Shown: piece by piece, positions 45,135-53,651 of the stretch | Layout of the letters: every line of letters begins with the position of its first letter | Numbering within the stretch: position 1 is the first letter of the stretch | Source of the DNA: MPNP01 sp965221445 | Lineage (GTDB): Bacteria; Pseudomonadota; Alphaproteobacteria; Rhodobacterales; Rhodobacteraceae | NCBI GenBank assembly: GCA_965221445.1 | Contig: CBDCSF010000013.1 | Location: 1,302,001 to 1,366,000 of the forward strand | DNA: 64,000 bases | Direction: 5' to 3' | The notes under the pieces: model-generated | Told to the model about the DNA's origin: nothing | Database searches by the model: none | Seen by the model: the letters and a program-made list of their open reading frames with translations, nothing else | Position numbers and translations under genes: made by a program

Positions 45135-46757
45135 TCAACCCGAAGCCAACTTCTCAAACAGTATCGCAACAGCTTCTGCACCTGGATCATTATGTCCAGC
45201 AAGACTATCCTCTGCCAAGTAACTTGCTCGACCTGCCTTTGCTTGAGTTATCAAAGAAGTAGCATCAGCACCTTTTCGGGCTGCTGAAGCGGCAGCATCA
45301 ATCCCAGCACCTAAAGACTCAAGTGCCGGTTCCAGGGCGTCAATCATGGTTCTATCCCCGACCTGAGCACCACCAATTTGCTTTATACGTTCCAATCCGG
45401 CCATTAATGATGCCTGAATATCGCTGTCCTCCTTTGAACAATCGCCAGCTGCCGCAAAGAAAATCGACATCAACACTCCTGACGAACCTCCCATGGATTC
45501 ACTTAGTTCCTGTGAAATTGCTTGGAAGAGTTGCGGAGTGTTTGCCAAAGGAAGTTGGTCAATATTTGCCATTAAGGATTTCACCGCCGTCGACAAGGTG
45601 CTACCGGTGTCACCATCGCCCGATTTTGCATCCAATGCGTTAAGCTCTGCCTCAACCTCTGTGAAGATGTTACAACACTTCTCAATCAACAAACGAACCT
45701 TTTTATTACTTGATGGCTCCGCCTTTATGGGCCTAATGCCGTCAGGTATATCCACGATTTTAGCCGCACTGGTATTACTACAACCAGGCCAGGCCAGTAC
45801 CTCAACAGAGGTCATAAGTGCTTCAAGGTCTTTATCCGTGGGTGAAAACAAAGATATGGAAAATCCTCTCATATCAAGTGAAGTCATAAGTGGAGCTGGA
45901 CCGATCATACCTCGGATTCTGTCTCCAATACGAGATTTCATTAGGGCATTCGCCAAAATACTCATTTCCAGTGTCGTACAGCCACCAAGATTGTTGAGCA
46001 ATGCAATCAATGATCCTGAACATGTGTATGGTTCGAGCCGATCTATAACCAGTTCCATAGCTGTTCGGGCAGTTGAAAACTTAATCTGCTCAATCCCGGG
46101 TTCACCATGAATTCCCAGTCCGAGTTCTGCCATTCCTGCACCTACACGATCCTCCCTCTGAAAACCTGGAATGGTACAAGTGTCAAGAGACATTCCGATA
46201 GAAGAAATCTGAGATGAAACACGGTCCGCAGCATCCGCTACTTCATCCAAATCGGCTCCTGCTGCTGCCATAGCACCAGCTATCTTATGGACGAACAATG
46301 TCCCTGCCACACCCCGCGGTTGAGGAAGCTCTGGCAAAGCTACATCGTCACCAATAACAACCATTCTGACCTTATATCCCAATGCCCTTGCCCGTTCAGC
46401 GGCCAGCCCAAAATTAAGTCGATCTCCGGTATAATTCTTGACAATCAGCAAGCATCCTGGATCTCCGGTTACTGCCAGTATGCCAGCCAGAACGGCATCA
46501 ACTGACGGGGAGGCAAAAATTTCGCCACAGACAGCTGCATTCAGCATCCCCTCACCAACAAATCCAGCATGGCTGGGTTCATGCCCCGAACCACCTCCTG
46601 AAACGAGGGCTACACGTGATTTATCCCAATCAGTACGTACAACGACCTTGATATGGGGGTATCCGTCAAGTCGTCCCAACCGTCCTTGACTTGAGCACAG
46701 AATTCCGTCTATTGCCTCTGTAACAACTTTGTCTCGATCGTTAATGAATTGTTTCAT
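45135..46757 (-). CDS. dihydroxyacetone kinase family protein, DhaK-DhaL fusion (ATP-dependent)
   Basis: The 540-residue protein joins a DhaK domain (GGGSGHEPSHAGFVGEGML near 54-71; substrate-linking His217 in LGIHGEPG) to a DhaL ATP-binding domain (from about 345; SGDGDTGSTL with the metal Asp residues). ATP-dependent kinases of this build phosphorylate dihydroxyacetone or related ketoses; erythrulose kinases belong to the same family. An AGGAGG Shine-Dalgarno precedes ATG 46757. It is the last gene of the ABC transporter operon, so it probably phosphorylates a ketose derived from the imported polyol. Confidence 0.92.
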   Translation of the reverse strand: MKQFINDRDKVVTEAIDGILCSSQGRLGRLDGYPHIKVVVRTDWDKSRVALVSGGGSGHEPSHAGFVGEGMLNAAVCGEIFASPSVDAVLAGILAVTGDPGCLLIVKNYTGDRLNFGLAAERARALGYKVRMVVIGDDVALPELPQPRGVAGTLFVHKIAGAMAAAGADLDEVADAADRVSSQISSIGMSLDTCTIPGFQREDRVGAGMAELGLGIHGEPGIEQIKFSTARTAMELVIDRLEPYTCSGSLIALLNNLGGCTTLEMSILANALMKSRIGDRIRGMIGPAPLMTSLDMRGFSISLFSPTDKDLEALMTSVEVLAWPGCSNTSAAKIVDIPDGIRPIKAEPSSNKKVRLLIEKCCNIFTEVEAELNALDAKSGDGDTGSTLSTAVKSLMANIDQLPLANTPQLFQAISQELSESMGGSSGVLMSIFFAAAGDCSKEDSDIQASLMAGLERIKQIGGAQVGDRTMIDALEPALESLGAGIDAAASAARKGADATSLITQAKAGRASYLAEDSLAGHNDPGAEAVAILFEKLASG

Positions 46758-46769
46758 TTGTTTCCCTCC

Positions 46770-47765
46770 TTATCGAACGCGATTCCCTATGGCATCAAAA
46801 TATAGTGGACTACGGGGTTGAATACGAATTGTGTCATCAGGCCTCAACTTTGAATGAATGTCTGTTAAAGTAACTATCTTGTGTCCCTCTATCTCAAGAT
46901 GTAACTGCGTCTGATCACCTAGATGCTCCAATCTCAATACTTTGGCAGGCTTACCATCTCCCTGTTCAATGTGTTCTGGCCTCAGTCCCATTATCGTTGC
47001 ACCAGAAGGAGCACCTGCAAACAGACTGGCAGGTATAGCATTGATCCTGGGTAACCCCAACCTTCCACCGACATATAAGCTAATTGGATCCTCATAAATT
47101 TCGCGAGGCGAACCTACTTGTACCAATTGTCCCTCTTCAAGTACACCGATCCTGTTGGCCATGGTCATAGCTTCAATCTGATCATGTGTTACATAAAGAA
47201 GGGTTGAGCCAAACTGAACCTGAATACGCTTCAGCTCAACACGTAAATCAGCACGAAGTTTGGCATCTAAAGAACTTAATGGTTCATCCATCAAATAGAT
47301 TGACGGACTGCGGACCAAAGCACGGCCAATAGAAACCCGTTGCATCTCGCCGCCGGAAAGCTCTGTCGTGCGATTATCAAGTTTGCTGGTTATTTGTAGA
47401 ACTTCTGCAATGTCTGTTATTTTTTTGTGAATTATATCCTCTGGGGTTCTGAGTAACGGTGAACGTAGTGGAAACGCAAGGTTCTCTCTTACCGTCATGT
47501 GAGGATAAAGAGAGTATTGTTGGAATACCATGGCGACATCACGCTTTGAAGGAATATCAACTGTAACGTCAACCCCATCAATGAAAATTGAACCCTTATC
47601 CGGTCGTTCAAGTCCCGAAATCAACCGAAGAGTGGTGGTTTTCCCGGCACCCGTTGGGCCCAACAGTACGATGAATTCCCCATCGGCGATAGTCATTGAC
47701 AAATCTTGCACTGCCTTGATTTGACCAAAAGATTTCGAAATACCTCGAAGTTCTACTTCAGCCAT
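46770..47765 (-). CDS. ABC transporter ATP-binding protein (sugar/polyol, MalK/UgpC type), second
   Basis: The 331-residue protein has Walker A (GPTGAGKTTT), Q-loop (FQQYSLYPHM), signature LSGGEMQRVSIGRAL, Walker B (SIYLMDEPLSSLDAK) and the switch His (THDQIEAM), plus a C-terminal TOBE/OB regulatory domain (GLRPEH). It overlaps the preceding ATPase gene by eight bases. The presence of two different MalK-type ATPases in one operon resembles the glycerol transporter GlpSTPQV of rhizobia. Confidence 0.93.
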   Translation of the reverse strand: MAEVELRGISKSFGQIKAVQDLSMTIADGEFIVLLGPTGAGKTTTLRLISGLERPDKGSIFIDGVDVTVDIPSKRDVAMVFQQYSLYPHMTVRENLAFPLRSPLLRTPEDIIHKKITDIAEVLQITSKLDNRTTELSGGEMQRVSIGRALVRSPSIYLMDEPLSSLDAKLRADLRVELKRIQVQFGSTLLYVTHDQIEAMTMANRIGVLEEGQLVQVGSPREIYEDPISLYVGGRLGLPRINAIPASLFAGAPSGATIMGLRPEHIEQGDGKPAKVLRLEHLGDQTQLHLEIEGHKIVTLTDIHSKLRPDDTIRIQPRSPLYFDAIGNRVR

Positions 47766-48855
47766 TGCAGTTCGACTCCAACCTTTTCAATGTCTTGATT
47801 GCCCTACCGGTACTTCGATTAAATAAAGTCACCAATTCCTCACGAAAACTCAGACCTACTATTTCACCTTCCTTGACTATCTGGTCGGAAGGTAGTCTTG
47901 CCTTGAGTAAACCATTAGGAGTGGACAGTGTTATGATCTGGGTGGTGCCAAGATACTCCGTAGCTTGCACGCGACCTCGGTATCCAGAATTATCACTAAA
48001 ATTAACATGCTCGGGGCGGACGCCCAAAGCCAGAGCACCATGCGCAGATTCCTTAAGGGGGCGTATCCCAATTATTTGGCCATCAAGTGTCACACTGTCA
48101 CTTCCTGATTCCAATTCACCTGTAAAATCCAAAAAATTCATAGGCGGTGAACCGATAAAATCAGCAACAAACATGGTTTCTGGATAGTCGTAGATCTCCT
48201 GTGGTGTACCAAACTGTTCAATTATACCATGGTTCATAACCACGATCCGGTCACCCATCTGCATCGCTTCCCGTTGATCGTGAGTTACATAAACGGTTGT
48301 CGCTCCCATCCGGTCGTGAAGTTCTCTTAGCTCCCCAGACATATGTTCACGGAATTCTGCATCCAATGCTCCCAAGGGTTCGTCCATAAGAAAACATTTT
48401 GGATCCCTAACAATTGCCCTACCGAGGGCAACTCTCTGCCTATCACCTCCAGACAGACCACTTACAGGCCGATCTAAAATGTCCTCAATGCCCAAAATTC
48501 TTGCCACATCGGCAACCTTTTTGTTTACAGCAATTCTTCCCATACCTTGGCTCACAAGAGGATAACTGATGTTCTTGCGAACGTTCATGTGTGGATACAG
48601 AGCAAACATTTGGAACACAAAGGCTATATCACGCTGACTTGCAGGTTTCTGTCCTACCTCCTCGCCTTCAATGAGAATTTCACCCGAGGTTGGTAACTCC
48701 AGTCCGGCAATCATCCGAAGGGTTGTAGTTTTGCCACAGCCCGAAGGTCCAAGAAGCATGAAAAATTCACCATCAGCCACAGTGAAAGATGATGATTCTA
48801 CAGCGACGAAATCACCGAATTCCTTTCGCAAATCCCTTACGACGATTTCTGCCAT
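47758..48855 (-). CDS. ABC transporter ATP-binding protein (sugar/polyol, MalK/UgpC type), first
   Basis: The 365-residue protein shows Walker A (GPSGCGKTTT), LSGGDRQRVALGRAI signature, Walker B (CFLMDEPLGALDAEF), switch His (VTHDQREAM) and a TOBE domain with GVRPEHVNF. Its ATG at 48855 shares a base with the TAA of the small cysteine-containing ORF upstream (TAATG). It likely forms a heterodimer with the ATPase at 46770-47765. Confidence 0.93.
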   Translation of the reverse strand: MAEIVVRDLRKEFGDFVAVESSSFTVADGEFFMLLGPSGCGKTTTLRMIAGLELPTSGEILIEGEEVGQKPASQRDIAFVFQMFALYPHMNVRKNISYPLVSQGMGRIAVNKKVADVARILGIEDILDRPVSGLSGGDRQRVALGRAIVRDPKCFLMDEPLGALDAEFREHMSGELRELHDRMGATTVYVTHDQREAMQMGDRIVVMNHGIIEQFGTPQEIYDYPETMFVADFIGSPPMNFLDFTGELESGSDSVTLDGQIIGIRPLKESAHGALALGVRPEHVNFSDNSGYRGRVQATEYLGTTQIITLSTPNGLLKARLPSDQIVKEGEIVGLSFREELVTLFNRSTGRAIKTLKRLESNCNG

Positions 48856-49031
48856 TAGTTCGTTCTCTTCCGTGAATTAAACCAAAGGTTTGTTTCGTCG
48901 ACAACTTGATCGCCTATGGTCTCACAAAGTTCCTGAGATTTTGTAATATTGAAGTTTCTCATGGCACAAGCAGTACATCCACCATTCTGTCGGTCAGTTA
49001 TCACCAAGGTGTACAATTTTGGATTAACCAT
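48855..49031 (-). CDS. putative small cysteine-containing protein in ABC operon
   Basis: A 58-residue frame from ATG 49031 begins MVNPKLYTLVITD and contains GGCTACAMR, a CxxC pair, and a third Cys further on. Its TAA overlaps the ATG of the next ATPase as TAATG, and it fills the space after the small membrane protein gene, which argues for a real gene. The frame is open to TTG 49046. No family was recognised; a metal- or thiol-binding accessory role is only a guess. Confidence 0.5.
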   Translation of the reverse strand: MVNPKLYTLVITDRQNGGCTACAMRNFNITKSQELCETIGDQVVDETNLWFNSRKRTN

Positions 49032-49052
49032 GCTCTTTCTGCCCAAGCTTAT

Positions 49053-49241
49053 CTATTTCGGAAAATGACTGACAATGATGAACATCACTGTACCAATAAG
49101 GGTAATTAGAAAGGACCAGGTAAAAGCCCAGAATAAGTATGGTTGCATGAGCATGACAACACCAATTGCAATGATTATTGATGCAACCATCTCCCACGGA
49201 CTACGGCGAAAGCGTGTCAAATCATGTATAAAACGGATCAT
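49053..49241 (-). CDS. small two-TM membrane protein in ABC operon
   Basis: The 62-residue protein starts MIRFIHDLTRFRRSPWEM and has two hydrophobic helices (about 20-37 and 39-57) separated by a few residues, ending HFPK. Its ATG at 49241 overlaps the stop of the permease gene (ATGA). Small membrane proteins accompany several polyol ABC operons and may assist permease assembly; here the role is inferred only. The frame extends to 49352 inside the permease gene, which is not preferred. Confidence 0.7.
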   Translation of the reverse strand: MIRFIHDLTRFRRSPWEMVASIIIAIGVVMLMQPYLFWAFTWSFLITLIGTVMFIIVSHFPK

Positions 49242-50176
49242 TTTCGAACGGCTCCGAATGTTATACCCCGTAGAAGGTGTCGACGAAGCATAATCGTGAA
49301 TACCATCACAGGAACCAGAAACAACGTTGCGCCAGCTGCTACCGCTGGCCAATCCTGTCCTCCAACACCAATTATCGTTGGAATAAACGGCGGTGCTGTC
49401 TGAGCCGAGCCGGAAGTCAGGAGAACAGCGAACGCATATTCATTCCAGGCAAAAATCAGACAAAATATTGCCGTCGATGCAATCCCCGTCGTCGCCTGTG
49501 GCAAGACTACCTTGATAAAGGCCTGTAATCGGGTGTAACCGTCAATGAGTGCCGCTTCTTCATACTCAAGAGGGATTTCGTCTATGAATCCTTTCAATAA
49601 CCAAACTGCTAATGAAAGATTCACCGCTGTATACAGCAGGATCATGCCAGCATGAGTATCTGATAAACCCAATGACCGAAACATCAGGAAAATCGGAATA
49701 GCAACTGCAATCGGTGGCATCATCCGGGTTGACAGTATGAAAAAAAGCAAATCGTCCTTAAGGGGTACCCGAAATCGGGAGAAGGCGTAGGCCGCCAGGG
49801 TCCCAAGAAAAACCGAGAGAAATGTTGATCCAAAACCAATGATTACAGAATTGAAAAACCTCTCGCCATAGCGAGAGGGGCCAGCAATTACCATACCCTT
49901 ATCATGTACAATTTGTTCATACCAATTGTTTGGTGGATTATTAGCTAAATATTCTTCTGACTGCCTTGTTTGAGTGGTAAAAAGGTTAACGTAACCCTCA
50001 AGGGTTGGTTCAAACAAGATCTTGGGTGGATAAGCTATGGAGTCTGCCGGTGTCTTAAATCCGGTTGAAAGTATCCAAAGCAATGGCAAAAGGGTAACCA
50101 AAGCATAGATAACTACAACGATACCAGCCAACCATTTTTGGGCGGTACTAGGTTCTGTAAGTGACCAATTCGTCAT
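49238..50176 (-). CDS. ABC transporter permease, MalG type
   Basis: The 312-residue protein has six membrane helices and the EAA loop EYEEAALIDGYTRLQAFIKVVLPQATTGIA, which contacts the ATPase. It is related to MalG/UgpE permeases of carbohydrate uptake systems. The periplasmic part between helices 1 and 2 (about residues 50-120) is longer than usual. ATG 50176 overlaps the other permease stop (ATGA). Confidence 0.94.
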   Translation of the reverse strand: MTNWSLTEPSTAQKWLAGIVVVIYALVTLLPLLWILSTGFKTPADSIAYPPKILFEPTLEGYVNLFTTQTRQSEEYLANNPPNNWYEQIVHDKGMVIAGPSRYGERFFNSVIIGFGSTFLSVFLGTLAAYAFSRFRVPLKDDLLFFILSTRMMPPIAVAIPIFLMFRSLGLSDTHAGMILLYTAVNLSLAVWLLKGFIDEIPLEYEEAALIDGYTRLQAFIKVVLPQATTGIASTAIFCLIFAWNEYAFAVLLTSGSAQTAPPFIPTIIGVGGQDWPAVAAGATLFLVPVMVFTIMLRRHLLRGITFGAVRK

Positions 50177-51120
50177 CGGTCCTTTACCTTGTTAAGCGCC
50201 TTGACATAAATAGAAGCTAAACCAAAGATAGTTACAAACAGGATTACCGCATAGGCTGATGCATAACCTGTCCGCCATTTTTCGAATGCTTCTCTCTTGA
50301 GATTTATAGACGTTAGTTCAGTTGTTGAACCAGGACCACCGCCGGTTAGAAGAACCACAAGGTCAAACATCTTGAAGTTTTCAATCCCACGAAACAGTAC
50401 AGCCAGCATCAGGAATGGTAGCACCATGGGGATTGTTATGGTCCAAAACTGTCGCCACTTAGATGCTCTGTCACATTCAGCTGCCTCATAGATATAATCG
50501 GGGATTGATCTGAGCCCTGCCAAACATATAAGCATTACAAATGGCGTCCACATCCATGTATCTACAATCACAATGGCCCAAGGAGCCAGATTAACTTCGC
50601 CTATCATGGTAAAACTGCTAGGATCAACACCCGTCAGGAATGAAATTAGATAATTAAACAACCCGATTTGTGGTTGATAGAGAAATGTCCAGAAATTACC
50701 TACAACAGCAGGCGACAGCATCATTGGTAAAACAATAATCGTTGTCCATAGACCATTACCTTTAAATTTTCGGTTTATAAGCCAAGCCAAGGCAAATCCG
50801 ATGACAACCTGCAATATTATAGTCCAGCAAAGGAAGTGTGCTGTGGCCTGCATGGTCTGCCATATGTCACTATCCGTTAGTATTCTCTCATAATTACGAA
50901 GACCAATAAACTTGACATCAGCATTTGGACGGTTGGCACGATAGTTCGTAAAACTGAGCCTAATTGTCCAAATTAAGGGAAAAATATTGATTGCAAGCAA
51001 AAGGATGATCGTAGGGCCTACAAAAATCCAAGCAATGGCACGGTCGGACAAACCCTGTATGCTCCGACGAAATCGCTGAGGCGTTGCTTCTGCCGCCCTG
51101 TCCAACGGCGAACTTCCCAT
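50173..51120 (-). CDS. ABC transporter permease, MalF type
   Basis: The 315-residue protein has six helices with MalF/UgpA-type order and the EAA loop YEAAECDRASKWRQFWTITIPMVLP. It forms the membrane channel with the MalG-type partner. It begins about 90 bases after the binding-protein gene, with a strong hairpin in the gap. Confidence 0.94.
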   Translation of the reverse strand: MGSSPLDRAAEATPQRFRRSIQGLSDRAIAWIFVGPTIILLLAINIFPLIWTIRLSFTNYRANRPNADVKFIGLRNYERILTDSDIWQTMQATAHFLCWTIILQVVIGFALAWLINRKFKGNGLWTTIIVLPMMLSPAVVGNFWTFLYQPQIGLFNYLISFLTGVDPSSFTMIGEVNLAPWAIVIVDTWMWTPFVMLICLAGLRSIPDYIYEAAECDRASKWRQFWTITIPMVLPFLMLAVLFRGIENFKMFDLVVLLTGGGPGSTTELTSINLKREAFEKWRTGYASAYAVILFVTIFGLASIYVKALNKVKDR

Positions 51121-51151
51121 AGGTAACCGCTACTTGTAACCGTTAATGCAA

Positions 51152-51175
51152 GTGGCCACACCTAGGTGCGGCCAC
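51152..51175 (-). promoter_or_regulatory. intercistronic hairpin after the binding-protein gene
   Basis: The 24 bases form an almost perfect palindrome (GTGGCC-CACC-TA-GGTG-GGCCAC with one wobble pair) between the binding-protein stop and the first permease start. No T-run follows in the operon direction, so partial termination or 3'-end protection of the binding-protein mRNA is likely. On the plus strand a T7 run lies a few bases after it. Confidence 0.65.
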
Positions 51176-51209
51176 AGCATAATTTTTTTACTCAAGATTC
51201 GATTGAAAA

Positions 51210-52523
51210 TTAGAGTTTTCCTTCGTCTTCAAAAACTTCAATCCAATCTTCTACCAAGCCATCTAGAGCCTCCCTTGCTGAGCCCTGACCGGCAATAACA
51301 TATTTATGTACACGGTCCTGCATGGCTAACAACAGTGAAGCATAAGCTGGCTCGGCCCAGAAATCCTTCACGATAGCCATTGAATCAAGAAATGTCTGGG
51401 CGTATGGCTGACTGGTGGCAAATCCTGGATCTTCAACAACTGCTTTTAGGGCTGAATAACCACCAAGTGCCCACCACTGCTTTTGGACATCGGTTTGAGC
51501 AAACCACTTGATGTATTCCAATGCTGCATCCTGTTCATCAGAATAAGAAACAACCGATATTCCCTGTCCACCCAACTGGGCAAAATGACCTGCAGGTCCG
51601 GCTGGATTGGGGAAATAGCCGGAACGATCACCACCAACATTCTCGTCTGCGTGGACACCTGGCCAAATAAAGGCAAAATTCATCTGCAGGGCAACCAGGC
51701 CGGAACGGAAAGCATCAATTGATTCTGACATGTACCAATCTGAAGAACCCGGAGGTGTACAACAATCATACAAGGCCTTATAGTATTCCAGACCTTGAAC
51801 GGCACCATCGGAATTGACAAATCCCTCAAGTTCGTACGGTGAATCTGGATTGCCATATTCGAAACCATAGTTGTAAAGTGCGTTGGTTACACCCATGGTA
51901 ATTCCCTCAGAGCCCCGTTCGGTGTAGATTGCAGCACCATAAACGGTTTTGCCATCAATATCACGCCCCTGGAAGAACTCAGCAATATCCTTGAGTTCTT
52001 CCAGTGTTTGAGGAACACCCAACTCACGGCCGTATTTTTCGCTATACTCCGCCTGTAGTTCTGGACGTTCAAACCAATCTTTACGATAGGTCCAACCAAC
52101 AACATCACCAAAAGCCGGCAGTGCCCAGTAATTTGGTGTGCCCTTTGGCCATTCGGCATAACCGGCTACTGTCGCGGGAATAAAATCATCCATGGTGATA
52201 CCTTCGGCATCAAAAAAATCGTTCAACTTTACATAATGCCCTGCTTCTGCTGAACCTCCAATCCACTGGCTATCACCAATCATCAAGTCACATAACTTGC
52301 CGCCTGAATTTAGCTCGTTTAGCATACGATCGGCAAAATTTGGCCATGGAACAAACTCAAAGCTCATATTATGGCCACTTTCTTCTTCAAAATCCTTCGA
52401 AAGTTCGACCAAGGCATTTGCCGGGTCCCAAGCTGCCCAACATAAAGTCAGATCTGCTGATTTCGCTGAAGTCGTTCCGACTGCTGCAAGCATCATCGCG
52501 GCAATTATTCCTGATTTCTTCAT
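51210..52523 (-). CDS. ABC transporter extracellular solute-binding protein (carbohydrate/polyol)
   Basis: The 437-residue protein has a signal peptide (MKKSGIIAAMMLAAVGTTSAKSA) and the family-1 binding-protein fold (SADLTLCWAAWDPANALVELSKDFEEESG; CDLMIGDSQW). It is the first gene of the ABC operon, behind GGAGAGG. Several Cys occur, including a vicinal pair (YDCCTPPG). It would deliver a sugar or polyol to the permeases; ligand not predictable. Confidence 0.93.
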   Translation of the reverse strand: MKKSGIIAAMMLAAVGTTSAKSADLTLCWAAWDPANALVELSKDFEEESGHNMSFEFVPWPNFADRMLNELNSGGKLCDLMIGDSQWIGGSAEAGHYVKLNDFFDAEGITMDDFIPATVAGYAEWPKGTPNYWALPAFGDVVGWTYRKDWFERPELQAEYSEKYGRELGVPQTLEELKDIAEFFQGRDIDGKTVYGAAIYTERGSEGITMGVTNALYNYGFEYGNPDSPYELEGFVNSDGAVQGLEYYKALYDCCTPPGSSDWYMSESIDAFRSGLVALQMNFAFIWPGVHADENVGGDRSGYFPNPAGPAGHFAQLGGQGISVVSYSDEQDAALEYIKWFAQTDVQKQWWALGGYSALKAVVEDPGFATSQPYAQTFLDSMAIVKDFWAEPAYASLLLAMQDRVHKYVIAGQGSAREALDGLVEDWIEVFEDEGKL

Positions 52524-52840
52524 TACTTACCTCTCCATTTGTTTGAAGTGAAAATCAAATCATTGAGTACCCTTATATCTGCTCATTCCCAATCAAATGA
52601 AGACTGGGGAAATGACGTACTTATTATCAGTACCAACAATTCTCAAAACTTCATAAATTTTTCCCTGTATCTTGTCAAGCACTTGGCCGTGAACCGTGAA
52701 CTCAGTAATTCCCGCTAACTTTCCCCTTTTTGGTCAATATCATTAATTTACACTTCACTCAAACAGGTCAACAAGCTCCGCCGAACGATTTCCTCCGCCC
52801 TTTCTCCTTGTGGCTTGTATGCACGCACCTGAAGACACAC
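52524..52840. other. intergenic region upstream of the ABC operon
   Basis: About 320 bases with no ORF of note. It should contain the promoter of the minus-strand binding-protein gene. The putative left end of the recombinase-flanked element begins directly after it at 52841. Confidence 0.45.
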
Positions 52841-52860
52841 GAGACTGTGAAAATATTCAA
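52841..52860 (+). repeat. left copy of 20-bp terminal inverted repeat
   Basis: The 20 bases beginning GAGACTGTGAAAATATT match, with one mismatch, the complement of 59131-59150. A third related copy lies at 58959-58975. The inverted pair brackets both recombinase remnants and the S8/AAA genes. About a dozen bases inward, TTTATCGGCATAA resembles the palindrome near 58910. Confidence 0.65.
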
Positions 52861-52956
52861 TTTATCGGCATAACACTGGTTAAATATTTAAATTTTCCTG
52901 AATAGGAACGCTCCTAATCATAAATCCCTTTTTTTTAATTAAGAAAGGTTTGAACT

Positions 52957-53411
52957 ATGAATATAAGCAAACTCCAACCCTTAACAGAGGACTATTGGTT
53001 GAAGGAATACATTGACGACTTTTTGGACTCCCTTGTCGAACAGGGACTCCCAGCGGATGATAAGAGAATACCGCTGCAATTCTTCGCGTCATTGTCGATA
53101 TGCCGAAGCACATGGAATTGGAATACAAGACCTGGATATCGGGTTATTCAGTGAACTGGTAGGCACATACCCTAGGACGGGCACTCGTTACATGGTATCA
53201 CAACTGTCCAGAACGACCTGCCGCCTCACTCAAGCAGAAAATCTCCAGGAGTTTCAGGACCAGGGGATGAGCACAGGACTTCGTCATCCTGAAAAGTGTG
53301 CTTGAAACGACAAGAAAGCTGGGGCGGAATGCTTTTGAGACCCTGGGTACTGATACAAGTGATTTATTGGCTCGGCTTGATTCCTCGGTACCAGTACCAG
53401 AGACCTGACCC
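52957..53411 (+). pseudogene. decayed tyrosine recombinase N-terminal remnant plus unknown tail
   Basis: From ATG 52957 (behind AGAAAGG) one frame reads LKEYIDDFLDSLVEQGL, then a neighbouring frame continues CRYAEAHGIGIQDLDIGLFSEL. These correspond to EYIGDFLNSLTQKGY and AHARAIGIGQEDMDAELF in the recombinase remnant at 57652-58785, so both derive from the same family. Frameshifts and stops break it. A further plus-strand frame ending at 53406-53408 (LETTRKLGRNAFETL) looks like a C-terminal piece of another transposase or recombinase, not identified. Confidence 0.55.
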
Positions 53412-53651
53412 AAAATTAATCTTGCCATCAGACAAGCCTTCATAATTTTACCTAAGAGACTACCTGAGTAGTTACGAGGATAATAGCATTTTGAAACCAA
53501 CAAATTGCTTTACATGTATTTTTCTTGCAACAATCCACATCCTTAGGTGTGTATACAAAATAAGTGGGAAATCACTCTATGAGTTCAGAGCACTCAGATT
53601 GTAGCATTTGATACCTTTGCGACTAGGAAAACGTCAATAGTTCATTAATGA

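Noticed and set aside
45493..46110. 205-residue plus-strand ORF inside the DhaK-DhaL gene
   Set aside because: Antisense of a strongly supported kinase gene; no motif and no ribosome-binding site.
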